The notes beneath the pieces were generated by a model. That model was not told where the DNA came from. It saw only the letters and a program-made list of their open reading frames with translations, and did not search any database. A program made the translations under genes and the position numbers. Below are positions 11,560-24,495 of a stretch of DNA of 64,000 nucleotides, one piece after another. Location: NCBI GenBank assembly GCA_950295325.1, contig OX485803.1:67223554-67287553 (forward strand), in the 5' to 3' direction. Positions within the stretch are counted from its first letter, which is position 1. Each line of letters starts with the position of its first letter. This DNA is from Polytrichum commune. Its lineage: Eukaryota > Streptophyta > Polytrichopsida > Polytrichales > Polytrichaceae.

Positions 11560-13500
11560 ACCGGACACTCTACTTCCAACATGTGGTATCACGGGAAATT
11601 AAAGCTCATAGAAGAGATGCTTTGGAAGAAATGGACATTAGAGTTACTTTGGCAATGAACACCACTATAGGGGAAGCATTGAACTCCATAGAGTTGCTTT
11701 AGCAATGATCAGGAATAAGGCACCCAGACCAAATGGGCTAATAATTGAAATTTTACATATGTATGTGGTGTTGTTATTAGTATTATTGTTATTATTATAG
11801 AGGCCTTGAGTACTGGAAAATTTCCCGCAAGAGTAATGAATGAGTTGGGTTGATCGCACTTTTGTTCAAACAAGCATCAATTTTTTTTTTAAAATTTAAA
11901 TGGGATTTGGACCAATTAGCCTCCTTAACGTCACCTATAAGATTCTATGCAAAGGCACTACATATGAGATTACAACCAATGGATATGGAAGTTAGTAATG
12001 CCAACCAAACTATATTTTTACCTCTAAGTTAGATCTTGGACAATGTGCGACTCACACATGAAACACTTTCATGGACAAAACAAAGTAACTAAGAAGCCGT
12101 TTTTTCAAGGTTTGATTTTGCTAAAGCATATGTGACTGTCACGTGAGAGTTCATGTTTCAAGCACTAGCAGTCAATGGAAATCATCCTACATTTATGACT
12201 AAACTGCTCTTTTGAGAAGATAATGCAACATTTACCATCAATGACCAATCATCCAAAAATAATTCAAAATCGAGAGTGGGGTAAGGCAAGGCTGCCCATT
12301 AGCACCATTTTTTTATTTTTTTTTTGATTATAGGGAAGTCGTTAATCACATGATTAAGAAAGCGATGACCAAGTAGGAGTTCGAAGGGGTCATCTTACTT
12401 GGCAAATCCCCACAATAGCTTATATCCCAATATGCATTCGCCAACTCATTCACCCTCAAAGGAGAAGAAATATATAGTAAGAAAGATGGTTAGACTCCTT
12501 AACAATTTAAGCTTGGCCACATGCTTTGGCATCAATTGGAATGAATTTGTGGCATATTGGCAAAGTCCCTTTAGAGCTGAGCCAACTTGGTTAAACATCT
12601 TCAAGTGGAAGTGGGCACAAGAGCGTGACCTACCCAAATTATTTGAGACGGCTTTTGGGTTATCTCTAAACACATGGGACGTTGACAATTTTCTTAAAAA
12701 CAAAATTCAACATAGATATGACATTGGGATTGAGATGTCTTTCACTGGCGGGAAGAAGGCTAATAGTCAACCGAGTCTTAGCACCCTCGACTGCATCGGG
12801 AACATTTGGGACTTTGAAAACGACCAACCCCTCCAACCTTAACTAGAAATTAGAGGATGATTTCTTGAGTTACAGATTCGTCATGGGGAGAAACCTTCAT
12901 CACACCTCCACCCCACCGCCTTAGTCAATTTTCACCAAACGACATGGCATCTTATCACCAAACCTGAAGTCAAAATGGGGGAATGTTTGGGATAGAACTT
13001 GCAGCAAGAAGGAAGGTGCATTCATTTGGTCAATTTGGGATAAAGCAATTGCGGTTAATTCTTGGAGAGCTCGATTTATCAAGTGCCCCACGTGTTGTGA
13101 TAATTGCCCAAAAACCATTGCCTGTAGGTTTTGGGACTGCATGATTTCCTACATGGCGTGGGGTTTGTCCACTGGTATTATTAACATCGTGAAAGCAAAC
13201 TCATCACAAAAAAAAGGCGACCGTTGAATTGGCAACATGAAATCTTTGAGAAGAAAATCCCACTCGCACTTAGTATACTTTCAGGATTTTGGTTACTCAT
13301 GCAAGGATTCACATTGTGGACTAATTGGGTGGAAAGGAATGGTCTCGCCTTCAACAAAACTAGTAGGCGGGGTGTTAAAAAGGAAACACAAACAGATGAT
13401 TTGGCACATAATTCTTAAGAACGCAAGAATTGCGGGGACATCGGCTACAAAGAATCTGACAAGGCAACCAATTATGATGACATTTCAGGGGAGGGAAGCA
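11560..13500 (+). mobile_element. Degraded L1-type LINE, reverse transcriptase to C-terminal region
   Basis: Scattered over three frames are, in order: IRNKAPRPNGL (RT N-terminal KAPGPDG motif), ALSTGKFPARVMNELG, RFYAKALHMRLQP, NQTIFLPL and then ILDNVRLTHETLSW, a GKAAH/GCPLAP segment, SQYAFANSFTL where the catalytic YADD should be, FGINWNEFVAYW, FKWKWAQERDLPKL, CPTCCDNCPKTIACRFWDC (zinc-binding region) and TLWTNWVERNGLAF. Order and spacing match plant L1-type second ORFs. Stops and frameshifts are numerous and both YADD aspartates are lost, so it is a dead copy. The upstream endonuclease region was not found. Confidence 0.85.
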
Positions 13501-14530
13501 TGATAAGATACGGGGAACAAAATGAGATGATCTACGAGAGGGACACGACACCGTAACCGATGCGCTGGAATACGAAAGGTCCAAACGTGGACTTAGTTCG
13601 ACATGTGTGGAGTATGAACTCACGTTCGGTTGTTCCGGTTCCATCGGGAGCACCCAAAAAGGACCTACCAATCTCTCTCTTCTCTTCTCTCTCTATCTCT
13701 CTCGTTCTCGGGTCCCGGGGGACTCGGATGTTCCGGCGTTGTTGGCCTTGAAATTCACACGGTCTCAAGTGCGTTGAAAGAAAGGAAATAAAATAATAAG
13801 GGGATACTACTTCCGACGAGGAGGAGGCTAGGACTCCTCACTGCACGGGGCCGTAAGTTGAAGACCCGTACACATATAATAGTAAGAAGCTCATGCCACC
13901 ATGACCACAAAGTGAGCCAGTATTCTATAGTTTTCCTCATTAGCGAAGCTTTTTTGCATCATTCCTGGCCTTTGTCCTGTTGTGGCCATCTCATCCCATC
14001 TCATCTCATCCCATCTCATCTACATGTATCTTCCTATCTTTCTTTCTTTCCTTCTTTTGATCTCTTTTGATCTCTTTTGCTTTCTTTCTTTCATTCTTGC
14101 TTTTTCTGTTGGTGCTACTAGGTAGTAGGGAAACGGGAAGTGGAGTGGGTAGGAAGAATCGGTTGATGGGGCAGGTATGAGCTTTTGCCTCGTGTAGGAG
14201 GAGTAGTTGAAGGAGTTTCAATCTTTTGGCACCAAAAGTGCAGGAGGGCCAGGTGGGCCTGTGGGATCGTCCCGGGGCCAGGAATTATTAGTAGAGCGAC
14301 ACATGTTGGATGCGGAGAGGACGCCAACCCCAGCCCCCAAGTGGTATCGGAAGCAAGGAAGGAGGGAGGGTGGGTTTTAGGGTTTGGGGGTTTTAATTGC
14401 ACACAGCGGTTTTACTGCGGAGCCCCTTTTTTTTAGGGTTGGGAAGTTCACGAGCGGTAGGGGTGTCCAAGACCCAAAGAAACTCGACGACGGAGTGGTC
14501 TTATTGGTCGAGAGCAAAATGGGGGCTGAG
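13501..14530. other. Intergenic stretch with pyrimidine-rich minisatellite
   Basis: No gene. A short repeat of CATCTCATCC type lies at 13987-14020 and is followed by TTTC/TTTGATCTC repeats to about 14100. Several open frames on both strands here are low-complexity shadows. The sequence near 13520-13760 is richer in CG than its neighbours but gives no recognisable product. Confidence 0.4.
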
Positions 14531-14615
14531 GTGAACCAACCCGTACACTGGTTCTTTGGAGGCAAGGGTTTAGGCATCCAACGAGGAACGAGGGAGTGTA
14601 TGGGTTGGTTCGCCC
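14531..14615. mobile_element. Small foldback element with GTGAACCAACCC ends, copy 1
   Basis: The left part GTGAACCAACCCGTACACTG and the right part GTATGGGTTGGTTCGCCC are inverted relatives, with TTTGGAGGCAAGGGTTTAGG between them. The same foldback is present in reverse at 43793-43876, and one arm is present near 40660-40717. Confidence 0.5.
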
Positions 14616-14944
14616 AAATCCAAAATGGGCTTCCACCATGGTTTTGGGATACAAGGTATGGACAAGTGAAATAGTGTGTCGATGTGTCGTCCTTTTTTTT
14701 TCTTCAGTCCAATGTCGGTAGTCTTCACTAACGAATATTATCTTTCTAGCTTGAGAAAGTAGTTTTCAGGCTTGCGTCCAAGTGCACTAAGGGGTATCTT
14801 GGACCCTAGACCCCCCCAACCTTCTCCAACTAAATCAATGGCCATTACAAGATCCTTCGTCTTCTCCGCTTCCAATTTTCTCCATAAACAAAAGTGAAAA
14901 CGCCATCTCACTTTAGGGACGTTATTTAATTTTTTTTAGCAATC

Positions 14945-15115
14945 TTGACCATTTAACATGCACAAGAATCTTCACTCTAATAACTACTAAGATGTTTATG
15001 TGAACTCCGAAAAGTACAAGGAAAGTGGCTACGGCCTTAGTTTAGATTGCTAATCATCTTGTAGTAATCACGTGTTTCATATTATAGGAGAAGTGGGCTA
15101 GTTGGAGTCTTGGAG
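14945..15115. repeat. Dispersed repeat R1, copy 2 (partial)
   Basis: It contains CATGCACAAGAATCTTCACT, GTGAACTCCGAAAAGTACAA, and GGAGAAGTGGGCTAGTTGGA in the same order as 57140-57300 and 1230-1380. Only the 3' portion of the repeat is present. Confidence 0.5.
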
Positions 15116-17502
15116 AGAGAGAAAAGAGAAAATAACAACAACAATAATAATAAAACAAAAAAACACACACACACAGCATTCAACACTGACCCCTTTACCC
15201 TAAGCAGAGTCACGATGCTTGAGATCCTATTATTTGGAAGGGACGTCCAGTAGTTGTAAGTTGCGAGTCAAGAGCTTGCTTACGAGTTGTTACTTGTGGA
15301 TGCATGTGTCCTTGTGCAAAGGTTGGAGTCAATACATATATATGTATAAATATTTATATCTATCTATCTTACGGTGGGCGCTCATGTGGAAAGGGATAAA
15401 GTGAAATATCCTACGTAGACTCGGACACTCCCACCAATGACAAGACTGATTCTCCTAGCTCTCAAAGGCTTTATTATTCACTCGAGCTTTGTAAATATAG
15501 GGCCCTCCCCAAAAGGCACGTAAGGTTGGCTCGCCACCCTAGACGGTATGTATGTAGTCATAGTGCCAAAAAAATAAACAAATCTCCCCATTCGGGCTCC
15601 GTCGCCTCCAATCCAATGGTTGGTTCGATCGATCGATCGGTGTCGGCCGTTCGATGTGTGCTTTTGGGATCCGATCGTGACCACAAGCAAAGTGGACGGC
15701 CGGGATCGCCTCGCCCCTCCCTACATTACTCTCGGCCTGCAACCACACGGGACGGGGACACTTTGCATGAGTAGGTAGGTCTTCAACAATAGGTCCACCT
15801 TGGGCACTTCCTTCTAGTTTTGGTACTCGTGTTCCCGGGGACGCTTATTAGGGTATGGGGGGCCACCCACCTTTCAACCTACACACTCACCCACCTACCT
15901 ACTTCCCTATGACCGGCGGAAGGGAATTGTTGCATGCAAGCATGTTTCTCATCCATTCATCCATGTTCAAAACTGACTCCCCTATAGGTTTGTGGTTGAT
16001 TTATGCCTTTGCTCACACACTTCTTGGTGGGCATTATCAATGGACGGCTTCCATTAGAAAAAGAGGGGGGGGGGGGGGGGGCATTTTATGGTTGTCTTTA
16101 GCCACCGAACGCTCAAAGTGTGGGTACGTTACATCCATCGTTGACTAGAATCGAAGGATAGGGTGCCCTCTATTGGTGGGAGTTGTCCACTGGCTATGCC
16201 CACCAGTAAGCGTGGGCATGGCTTTAGTTCAGAGATGTGGTGTTGGACTAATTCATGGTCTTTCAAACCGATTCCAACGCAACAATATCTACTAGAAGCA
16301 ACCTTCGACCTACAATACTATTTCAAGGCATTTGTGTTGGACGAATCACATGTACACTTGTGTGCAATTATCTTGTGTTGCCCCTGTGATCTCACATTAT
16401 TTTGGTTAAGTCTACCTATATCGCACCACCGGAACATTAGTGTGCATGAAGGATATCGATCGAACCTACATTTACTCGTGTTCCCAAGGACACAAGAAAT
16501 CGCTGCATGTGGATATATATGTATATGTAATTTATGGATGTTAATATCATGCCCCTTACAACTTCGTGGTGTTTCCATCCCACTTCACTCTCTCTCATAA
16601 GTACTTTGGGCCACACCATAGAGCTTATTTCCACACTCAAAAAACATTTGGGACAATATTATGGGTGCACACTTTTCACCCTAATCCATGTAGATTATTT
16701 GAAAGTGGTTGGAGTTGGTTTTATTGTCCGGTCAACCAAAGCAAGCAACACTATTCCCACGCATACTCTTCTCATACGTCTCATTGGATGAATGCGAAGT
16801 ACGTTCCATGCAACGGCTAAGGGTTCAAGATGTCTACATACACTCATACATAATGGAGGTGAATACGTAGTGAAATATCCTTTCGCCTTTGAACATCTAA
16901 TTCGAGACATGTTGACCATGAAAACATCGTCAAGTATATCGATCGGGAATTAAGTGGCCCTTCAACAATGGAGAGCACTTGTTCTTTACAACCCCTTCAT
17001 TCATGGATGACGAGTTTGCACACTACCCTAGAGCCGCATGGGAACAATCCCCTACCTATCTATCTACCTACCAACGTGCCTATTTATCCACTCACAATCA
17101 CACGTACCGGCCTACCATGAAATGTATGTAGGAAGCTTACTATGTAGTCTACCGGTTTGGTTTTCTAACACCTAATGAAGGGGTAATAGTCAAAACTAAC
17201 CAACTTTGTCTTCATTGCATATTCGCCCTACTTTAAGCTCGCTAGACTAATTTAGGTCTTGTGAACATGTACTCTAGCCCGAATCTACTCATGTCCCTAG
17301 TTATTTGTGAACTCCTACTTTACCAACCGTCCACTGCCCAAATATGTAGGTGTGCACAAAGCTTATTACTAAGTTATTTTTACCCCATGCATCTTCTCGT
17401 GTCATAAGACTAGGTTAATGAGAATTCAAAATTCAAGTTGCGTGGAGCCTGCTTTTATGAGGGTTGAAAATTGCGTGCGTTATAGATTCTACTTCTACCG
17501 TA
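15116..17502. other. Intergenic stretch with partial MITE ends and homopolymer
   Basis: No gene supported. A half-copy of the GAGAGAGGGAATT family begins near 15916 (AGGGAATTGTTGCATGCAAG), and a possible right end lies near 16330-16375 (CATGTACACTTGTGTGCAAT). A run of 17 G lies at 16065-16081. At 17160-17260 is one copy of the unit that is tandemly repeated at 28215-28800. The open frames in 15.5-16.9 kb overlap on both strands and show no domain. Confidence 0.4.
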
Positions 17503-18001
17503 GGGCCACTTCACACACGATCCAAGAGCCGTGACCATGGAATTGGGAGAGCCCAAAAGAAAGTGTCCAAAGGCCGTCCCAACACACCTCCAAAATCATA
17601 TAGTGTGGAAATGGACCCTCAAGTGTAGTATGAAGTCATATGTGACTGGGCCCTCAACCAAATGTTATTTCAACAAATTTCTATTCATGCATGTCCTCAC
17701 ACACGACAAAACATAACAAATCAACGGTTGTGAGCGTTCAGAGTGCCATGATCTTCCGGTTTTGTGTTAGACCTAGCTCCAAGAGGTGGTTTTTGACAAT
17801 AGTCCAAGTGACTATGAAACATGATCCATTCGATACCATGCAAGAATGCATGTAGACTTGACATCCACCTTGCATTCACATACTCCATTGGTCCCTCAAG
17901 CGTAGTGTGAAGCGAACTTGGACCGGCTCCGCCTTTTCCACCAATGAGAGTGCTTGAAGTGCAATGGTCACGGGCTCTCGGTCTCGTGTGTGAAGTGGCC
18001 C
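17503..18001. mobile_element. Harbinger-like MITE with GGGCCACTTCACAC ends, copy A (499 bp)
   Basis: The left end GGGCCACTTCACACACGA and the right end TCGTGTGTGAAGTGGCCC are perfect inverted copies. The flanks are GTA and TTA, which resemble the 3-bp TWA target site of PIF/Harbinger elements. The interior matches copy B (36590-37088) in opposite orientation along its full length and at the same size, and copy C (55799-56272) in the same orientation. There is no transposase. Confidence 0.85.
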
Positions 18002-18179
18002 TTAGGCCTACGATGCTACTCACTGAGCTCGGGACTCAAATTTGCATGTCAAATAACTAACGTATTTACTTGCAATTGTGGCATCCATCATTCACTTATT
18101 AGATTGCCTCTCGGCCGTCGGAAAGGCAAGCCCATGCATGATGATTGCTGATCTTACAGTTCCAATGTGCAATCAAGGA

Positions 18180-18194
18180 CCCCCCCCCCCCCCC
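18180..18194. repeat. Poly-C tract (15 bp)
   Basis: Fifteen consecutive C followed by pyrimidine-rich sequence. It is one of ten G or C homopolymers of 10 bp or more in the window. Confidence 0.9.
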
Positions 18195-18712
18195 TTTCCT
18201 TTCCCCCCTCCTTTCCCGTTTTCTCTTTTACAATGTCAACATGGGTGAGGGTTTATTTTGTTGTCTTACCCTCTCAAAAGCATGAGAAAATCTTTAATGA
18301 AATCACTTGGAAAATCGGACCTCCCTGGATGGATGTAGTTATGGTCATTGGCAGTGCATGTGTTGTTAATTCTTAATGGAATACATAGGTCTTCTGATCT
18401 ATGTTCATTGTCAAGTAGAGGAGGAGGTGTAGTCATTGAAATTTGAAGACCTAGTTCAAACCTTTTTAAACATCTAGTTTTTATGGTGTTTGTTCTTTTA
18501 CCTCACCCAACCACACACCAATCAAATATAGGTGGCCAACCGAGAAAAAGTAATTGAATAAGACTCACGTACATTAGTGGATAAGGTTATGAAAAGAAAG
18601 CATAGTTTTTGGTACCAGGCGGATCGTGACGACAGAATGCTTCATAAATGTCCAAGGATATGCACATGATGCGGATTCCTTTACTAGTGGTTCTCTTCCA
18701 CTAAACGTGTTT

Positions 18713-18872
<160 letters not shown>

Positions 18873-19380
18873 TAGGAGATATTCTATTGTTGTGAATTGT
18901 AAAACCAATTGGTACAAGAGAAACCAGTGGCAAGGGATTGCAATTTGTAGTGATAGGTGATATTGTGCATGTTTACAATGGTGAATGTGCAAACGTCAAG
19001 TGTATCAAGTGTGCATCAATATTGATACTAAAGGATGTGTTGCCATCCAAGTCAAGATCTTACACTCGTACACAAATCCTTATCAATACTCAAGTTTAAA
19101 ACCTAAAGCCCATACAATATTAACCTCAACCACTTAAATGCTAGGCAAATAGTCATGGCAACCATGTAAATCGAAGGTAAAGGATGCTAGAAACTTGTTA
19201 CACCTTGGATTCAACCAAAACGATTACGCAAAGTTGACCTCACAACTTGCCATTAGGAACCTCAAAATGAGCAAGATCGAGTTGAGTTGAAACCCCCTAT
19301 AGACCTACCCCCAACAACTCCTAAGCCCTAAATGTCCAAGAGACTTGGCATGGGTCTTGAGTGCACCATATAGTGTTGAG

Positions 19381-19407
19381 TATATATATATATATATATA
19401 TATATAT
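19381..19407. repeat. (TA)n microsatellite
   Basis: About 13 TA units. The surrounding DNA (18.9-19.7 kb) is intergenic with no recognised gene. Confidence 0.9.
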
Positions 19408-19777
19408 TTTACAAACAATATTATCTTCTCTTTGGTTGATGTTCGAGGAGATTGTTTCAAAACCGACCCTATTGGCAATCATGGATCGGTTACATATAGG
19501 ATAATGATCAATCCAATCCTTGTGCACAAGTTGACAATTCTTCTTCTTCTTCGGGTTTTCTGGTTTGGAAAAGCAAACTAACCAAAACAAAAAGCCTTTT
19601 TGCATGGAAATATAGGTGCATGGGCTGTCCTTTTGGGCCAACGATTTGAGGCACCCACGTAAGTTGAAGGTGAAAACATGTGATATCCCTTACAATTCGG
19701 AACTTTCCTTTTTGAGGCGCATTGGGTCATAGAGTTGGCATCGGGATCCCGACAAATAGGTGGTTGTTGGTTTCCAC

Positions 19778-20307
19778 TACACCATTTATGGAAATTAGTG
19801 TCACTTCCGTAAATAGTGTCAGTTATCTAATTTGAGGCATATGCTAGGTTACACTAATGATCAACAACTTCATCATTAGTGTCGTCTCTTGACACTTGAT
19901 GTTTAAGTGCGCTTGCTGATGTTTGGGTATAAATATGTTCGATAGTGTTATGAGGTGTATGTCTATGTTACACAATAGTCTATAAGTTGAATATAATGTA
20001 CACAACTGGCATTAGTGTGCTCAAGAATATCTTCCTCTTGCATGCTAAAATATAAACATATGATAGTTGCCATGATTACTACACTACGTTCAATAGCATT
20101 TTTCCCTTGCACACTGAAACACACAACTATCATCTAAAGCATCCAAACGTCATAATGTAAAATTATTTTCGCGATTAGCAAAGTTATTTATGTTGACAAA
20201 TAGTACCATGTTGGAAATTAGCGAATCTGACAATTTGAGACCTCTAGACATCTACTTTAGACCCTCGCATATAGTGTACATGACAGTAAATATCATAAAT
20301 AATATAG
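19778..20307. mobile_element. MITE with TACACCATTTATGG ends, copy 1
   Basis: The left end TACACCATTTATGGAAATTA is followed by GTGTCAC. The right end is degraded, CAGTAAATATCATAAATAAT. Its first 270 bp match the reverse complement of the 3' part of 24101-24495 almost continuously, sharing GAGG.ATATGCTAGGTTACA and TGTTATGAGGTG. The pair therefore defines a real family. Confidence 0.7.
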
Positions 20308-22530
20308 TTCAAGACCAAAGAAGCTCCAAATCTGAGTGACCAATTGGTCAAGAGCAATTTTGAACCCAAGGGTTTTACATTGGAATTTGAGTCCAATGTG
20401 TGAATAATGAAGTGGCGCTAATGTCACATCATGTTCATGCCAAATCTCAAGGGTTCATTCAAAAAGAAAAGAAAAGAAAAACTTTTAGTTTGAGAAACCA
20501 ATCAAGGGACTCAAGTAAAGCAAGTGGACTTGAACCCGCAACCTAGAGTCTAGTAAGATTGAATATGGACAAGTTTACCGTGAATGCACATGGAGTTTAT
20601 TTCTTTATTCTTATTCCATTTTTACCATGTTCCTTAACATAGTTACCATGAAATTCTAGGTCGTCCTTTTGTGGCACCTATAATACCAGAAAGGGGGTGA
20701 AAACATAGGAAAATCTTCCATGACATGCAGTGTTGTTGTTGCTTTAAATGATCACAAGGATCCCGATGCTTGTGTAGATTTGCTCATTTGTATTTTTGAG
20801 GAAACATCCAACACCAATCCTTGGAAATTTGGTCATGTAGCAAAATGAAAATTGTTTTTAATTATCCCAATTCCAACTATATAAATGTGAATTGCACTAT
20901 CATGCATTCTGGATGTGAAAATTTGGAGTCAATCATACCACACGTGCAAGCTTAGATTGACATGCAAATAGGACCTTCATCAAGGGGAAGTATTCCATTC
21001 GATGACCACTTGGGTTAGGGCGAAAAAAATTTGCAGGTTGGAAACTTGGCCAAGTGAGCTCCTCCCAATAATTTGGATTTTTTTTGATGAAATTTATATC
21101 AAGTCCGTCACCCTCAAAGTTGAAGGGCCAAATCGTGACATTTTTGGAGATTTACACTCTGGCTGAGGTCTTCAACATGTACACTCATAGTTTGCCAAAT
21201 ATGCAGGATGGAGTCATGCACAACCATGATCTTGTTCGATGGGAAAAAAACCTTACCCAATTTGGACATGCTTGCTGCAATACGTGGGCTGCAAACTAGA
21301 AAGGTCACATGTGATTATATTTGCGCTTGACACGCATGGGTAGCTCATGAGACCACCTCCCAAAATAGGAAATTCCAAACCTCAAAAAGTCCTACATGCT
21401 TGGAGTTTGACTTTATATATTTACTTTGGTCGACATGATAATGGACAACACCCTAAACCAATACATGCCTTCCATCCACATAGATTGCCACCTAGCAGAT
21501 CACAAACCTCATGAGATGAGGTGGCGACCCAGTTCGGGTTGCATGAACACTTAAGGGTTGGAAGTCAATGAAATCTAGGCCTTGGTAATAAATTAGGTTA
21601 CCTTTTTGGTTTTGGGGGTTGAATGGCCGCCCGGAAGATGGGACTCGAGTCAAGGTGCATCGTAGAAAGTGGAAGGGAAGTCCAATCTTGCTATGCAATA
21701 TTCACACCCAATAAATACTAAAAAAGAACTGGAGAACTGCCAAACTTTATGGGAAGGGGCGGGATGCACACCTCATCATTATGTGAAACTATTTCTGGCC
21801 CAAAGCCTAGACCTAATATATCTCCCACACTTGAGCAAGTAACTTTGTAAGTGATGTTTTAGGGTGAGTTTACACTAGGGTTTAAGGACCAAGAAACTCC
21901 AAAATCAAGCGATCCTATTGGTTGAGAGTTAAAGAATTGGACTTGACGAGTGTATACTAGGGTTTGGACTACAATATGAAAATTTGAATTGGCAGTTACG
22001 TGGCACAATTTATGCACCGAGAATTGTTTTTTTCCCATAGTTTTTCCTTTCTTTTGTTGAAAAGGAACCAAACTACAAAATCATCATAAGGACCATAGGG
22101 TTGCATGGTTGGTCAAGAAACAACATCCATATTTGGGCCACAACCCATCCAAGTAACCTAAAGATCGCACCCATCCACGGATCGACTCACCCATAGCTAG
22201 AATCTCACTACGAGCCACCTCATGAGTTGATCCATATTTTAGCATAGGTTTTCATGCCACTCAATCCTACCATAGTCAATTAAAGACTCCAAAGTAATTT
22301 GTTGGATTTTTGCATCGGCCAAAGAACCTTGTTGAAGACGAGGTCGTTCTATTAATGTTGGATAATTCAACATATACTACTACATGTATACATCCAAAAG
22401 CTAGGAAACTTCATAGTCGCTTAGGCAGTTTGGAACCAAACAAGCATTGAAAATGAGTGAAAGATTTCCACTGGCTTGAATTACTAGACATTTCTTTTTG
22501 GAACAATGGAGGTGGGTGGCCACCTTGCTA
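20308..22530. other. Intergenic stretch, no gene or repeat recognised
   Basis: AT-rich single-copy-looking DNA. Short open frames near 21084-21308 and 21492-21698 lack domains and splice context. Nothing further can be supported. Confidence 0.5.
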
Positions 22531-22662
22531 GTTTTTTTGTGCGTCAAGTAGGAAGAAGATTTCATGGCCAAAAATCAACATGCGAACCGTTCCCATTGGG
22601 TTTGGATACTTGTCCACTATCATCCATTAGTTTAGGGTCTCATACCGAATTGCCCAACTTTG
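22531..22662 (-). mobile_element. SINE family 1, copy 2 (partial)
   Basis: On the minus strand the order is GGTATGAGACCCTAAACTAA, GGATGATAGTGGACAAGTAT, GGGAACGGTTCGCATG, then TTCCTACTTGACGCACAAAA, which is the same head, B-box region and body as 25806-25994. The B-box region is altered compared with that copy. Confidence 0.5.
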
Positions 22663-22781
22663 AGAACACATGCCGAACGATGTTGGCACCATACTTCCAA
22701 ACAATTGGGTAAAGGGACAGTTGTTGGAGGCTCCTTCGACAAGATTTCCATCCAAGCAACAAGGAAGCTCCTTCAACAAGG

Positions 22782-22982
22782 TGAGAGAAAACTATCGCAT
22801 TCGAGTGTACCTCCATTCACAATTCGAAGGTAACTTATTTTAGTTGATTTGACACGCGAACTGGCTTCAAAGACCCTTAAATTAATCTAGTCCAAGTCAT
22901 TTTGAGACGAATCAACCACAAATCAAGTTTCTATGTTGGTCAATTGAGGGGTAAACTTGTATGCAGTAATTCCCTCTCTCCC
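22782..22982. mobile_element. MITE of the GAGAGAGGGAATT family, copy d
   Basis: The left end GAGAGAAAACTATCGCATTC is followed by GAGTGTACCTCCATTCACAA. The right end GGGGTAAACTTGTATGCAGT is followed by AATTCCCTCTCTC. The interior CTAGTCCAAGTCATTTTGAG is shared with copies b, c and e. Confidence 0.65.
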
Positions 22983-23585
22983 TTTCACAAGATTGCCTTC
23001 CAAGCAATTCGGCAAGGGGGGTACTCATTGAAAGTGGAGCAACAAATACCACCTCCTCTCATGGACACAAATGTCACAAAAACACCTCCCATTTTTTTGG
23101 TTTGTGAAACACCAAAGCCTTGTGTATGGAGAACTAAACTTAAGGCCTTGGCAATCCAAGCCCCACCACATGTTGAGGTACTTGCCTAGCATGATAATCC
23201 GTTCTTCAAGCTTGGGTTCAATCTTGACCATGAAAGTAAGGTCCATTCATGGGTGGTTTAAGCCCCAAGTTTCTTGGACCTTGATACTAATGTAGAACCC
23301 ACCCTTAATCTAGACATGTTGGAAGGGAGTGCACTCTATAGTATTGTTGTACATGCAAAAGAGTGTCCAAAATTTCCAAATACTGAAGTTCATTAAGTAG
23401 AGGTGAATAAGATTGTATGTGCATTGAGTTTAGGTCAAAGATTGGGGCAAGCATGTAAGTTGGGTGTAAGTTGGAAAAAAAAAACATTGGGAATCCTTTA
23501 TAGCTAAGTTCTTTGTCTCTTTTTATTTTTATTTTTAATAGCATAGTTGACCTTGCAATTTGCGCAACGGTCCTCAAAGTAGTCC

Positions 23586-23804
23586 ACACCAACTATGATG
23601 TTTAGCGTCTATGATTTTTTTGAATTACGAATTGATATAAAATCTTGCTACATGTTTCATATGTGACTTACAAAGATCAAATAGATTGTTTGGACACTAC
23701 AAAGCATAGACAACCTTACTTTGTAAAAACTTACATTTTAAGTGAAAAAATACAGCAAACATAACTCCAAATAGTAAGTGACACTAAATACCAGAAATGG
23801 TGTA
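23586..23804. mobile_element. MITE of the TTTAGTGT family
   Basis: The left end ACACCAACTATGATGTTTAG and the right end GTGACACTAAATACCAGAAA then TGGTGTA are inverted relatives. The subterminal AACTCCAAATAGTAAGTGAC is shared with the other members. Confidence 0.6.
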
Positions 23805-24100
23805 GTGAGATGAATCACACATAAAACTATAGAGGAGATATGTTTTTACCAGACCTTGAAACATGGCTGCCAAGTTATCTTAAGTGCTGGCATTTGAACT
23901 TACTTACCATCACATCTACATGTTCTCCTATGAAAAGCGACATCTCTCAACCAAAGTTATTCCTACATGCAAGCTTATTGTGTGGTCTTACCATTGGCTC
24001 TCTACCACTATGTAGATGCTTATAAAAAATATGTGAATGTGACTAACATCCAACTCTTTAAATCATATAATCACCCATTTGTAACGCCACGTGATGTTTG

Positions 24101-24495
24101 TGCACCATTTATGGTAGTTAGTGTCACGTACACTGTTTGTGAAGGGCCTAAACTAGATGTTCAGAGGTCTCAAAGTGTCACGGCCGTTAATTGTCAATAT
24201 GATTCCATTTGTCGACATAAGTGACTTCTTAAGTGTAAAATATATATATCATGACATTTAGAGTAGCGTATTGTGTCATTTGTGTACACTTTAGTCAACT
24301 TGTAGGCCATTGTGTAATATATGCATGCACCTCATAACATTATTGAACATACTCATGCCAAGATATTAGTAAGTGCACTTGAATGTCAAGTGTCAACTGG
24401 TGAAGTTGTTTATCATCAATGTAACCTAGCATACACCTCAAAATAAGATAAGTGACATTATTACGCATGTGACACTAAATACCATAAACGGTGCA
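24101..24495. mobile_element. MITE with TACACCATTTATGG ends, copy 2
   Basis: The left end TGCACCATTTATGGTAGTTA is followed by GTGTCACG. The right end GTGACACTAAATACCATAAA is followed by CGGTGCA. It is inverted relative to copy 1 at 19778, with long continuous similarity. Confidence 0.7.

Noticed and set aside
12399-12842. 147-residue open frame considered as a separate gene
   Set aside because: Its sequence continues the LINE reverse transcriptase (NLSLATCFGINW, then FKWKWAQERDLPKL) in a shifted frame.
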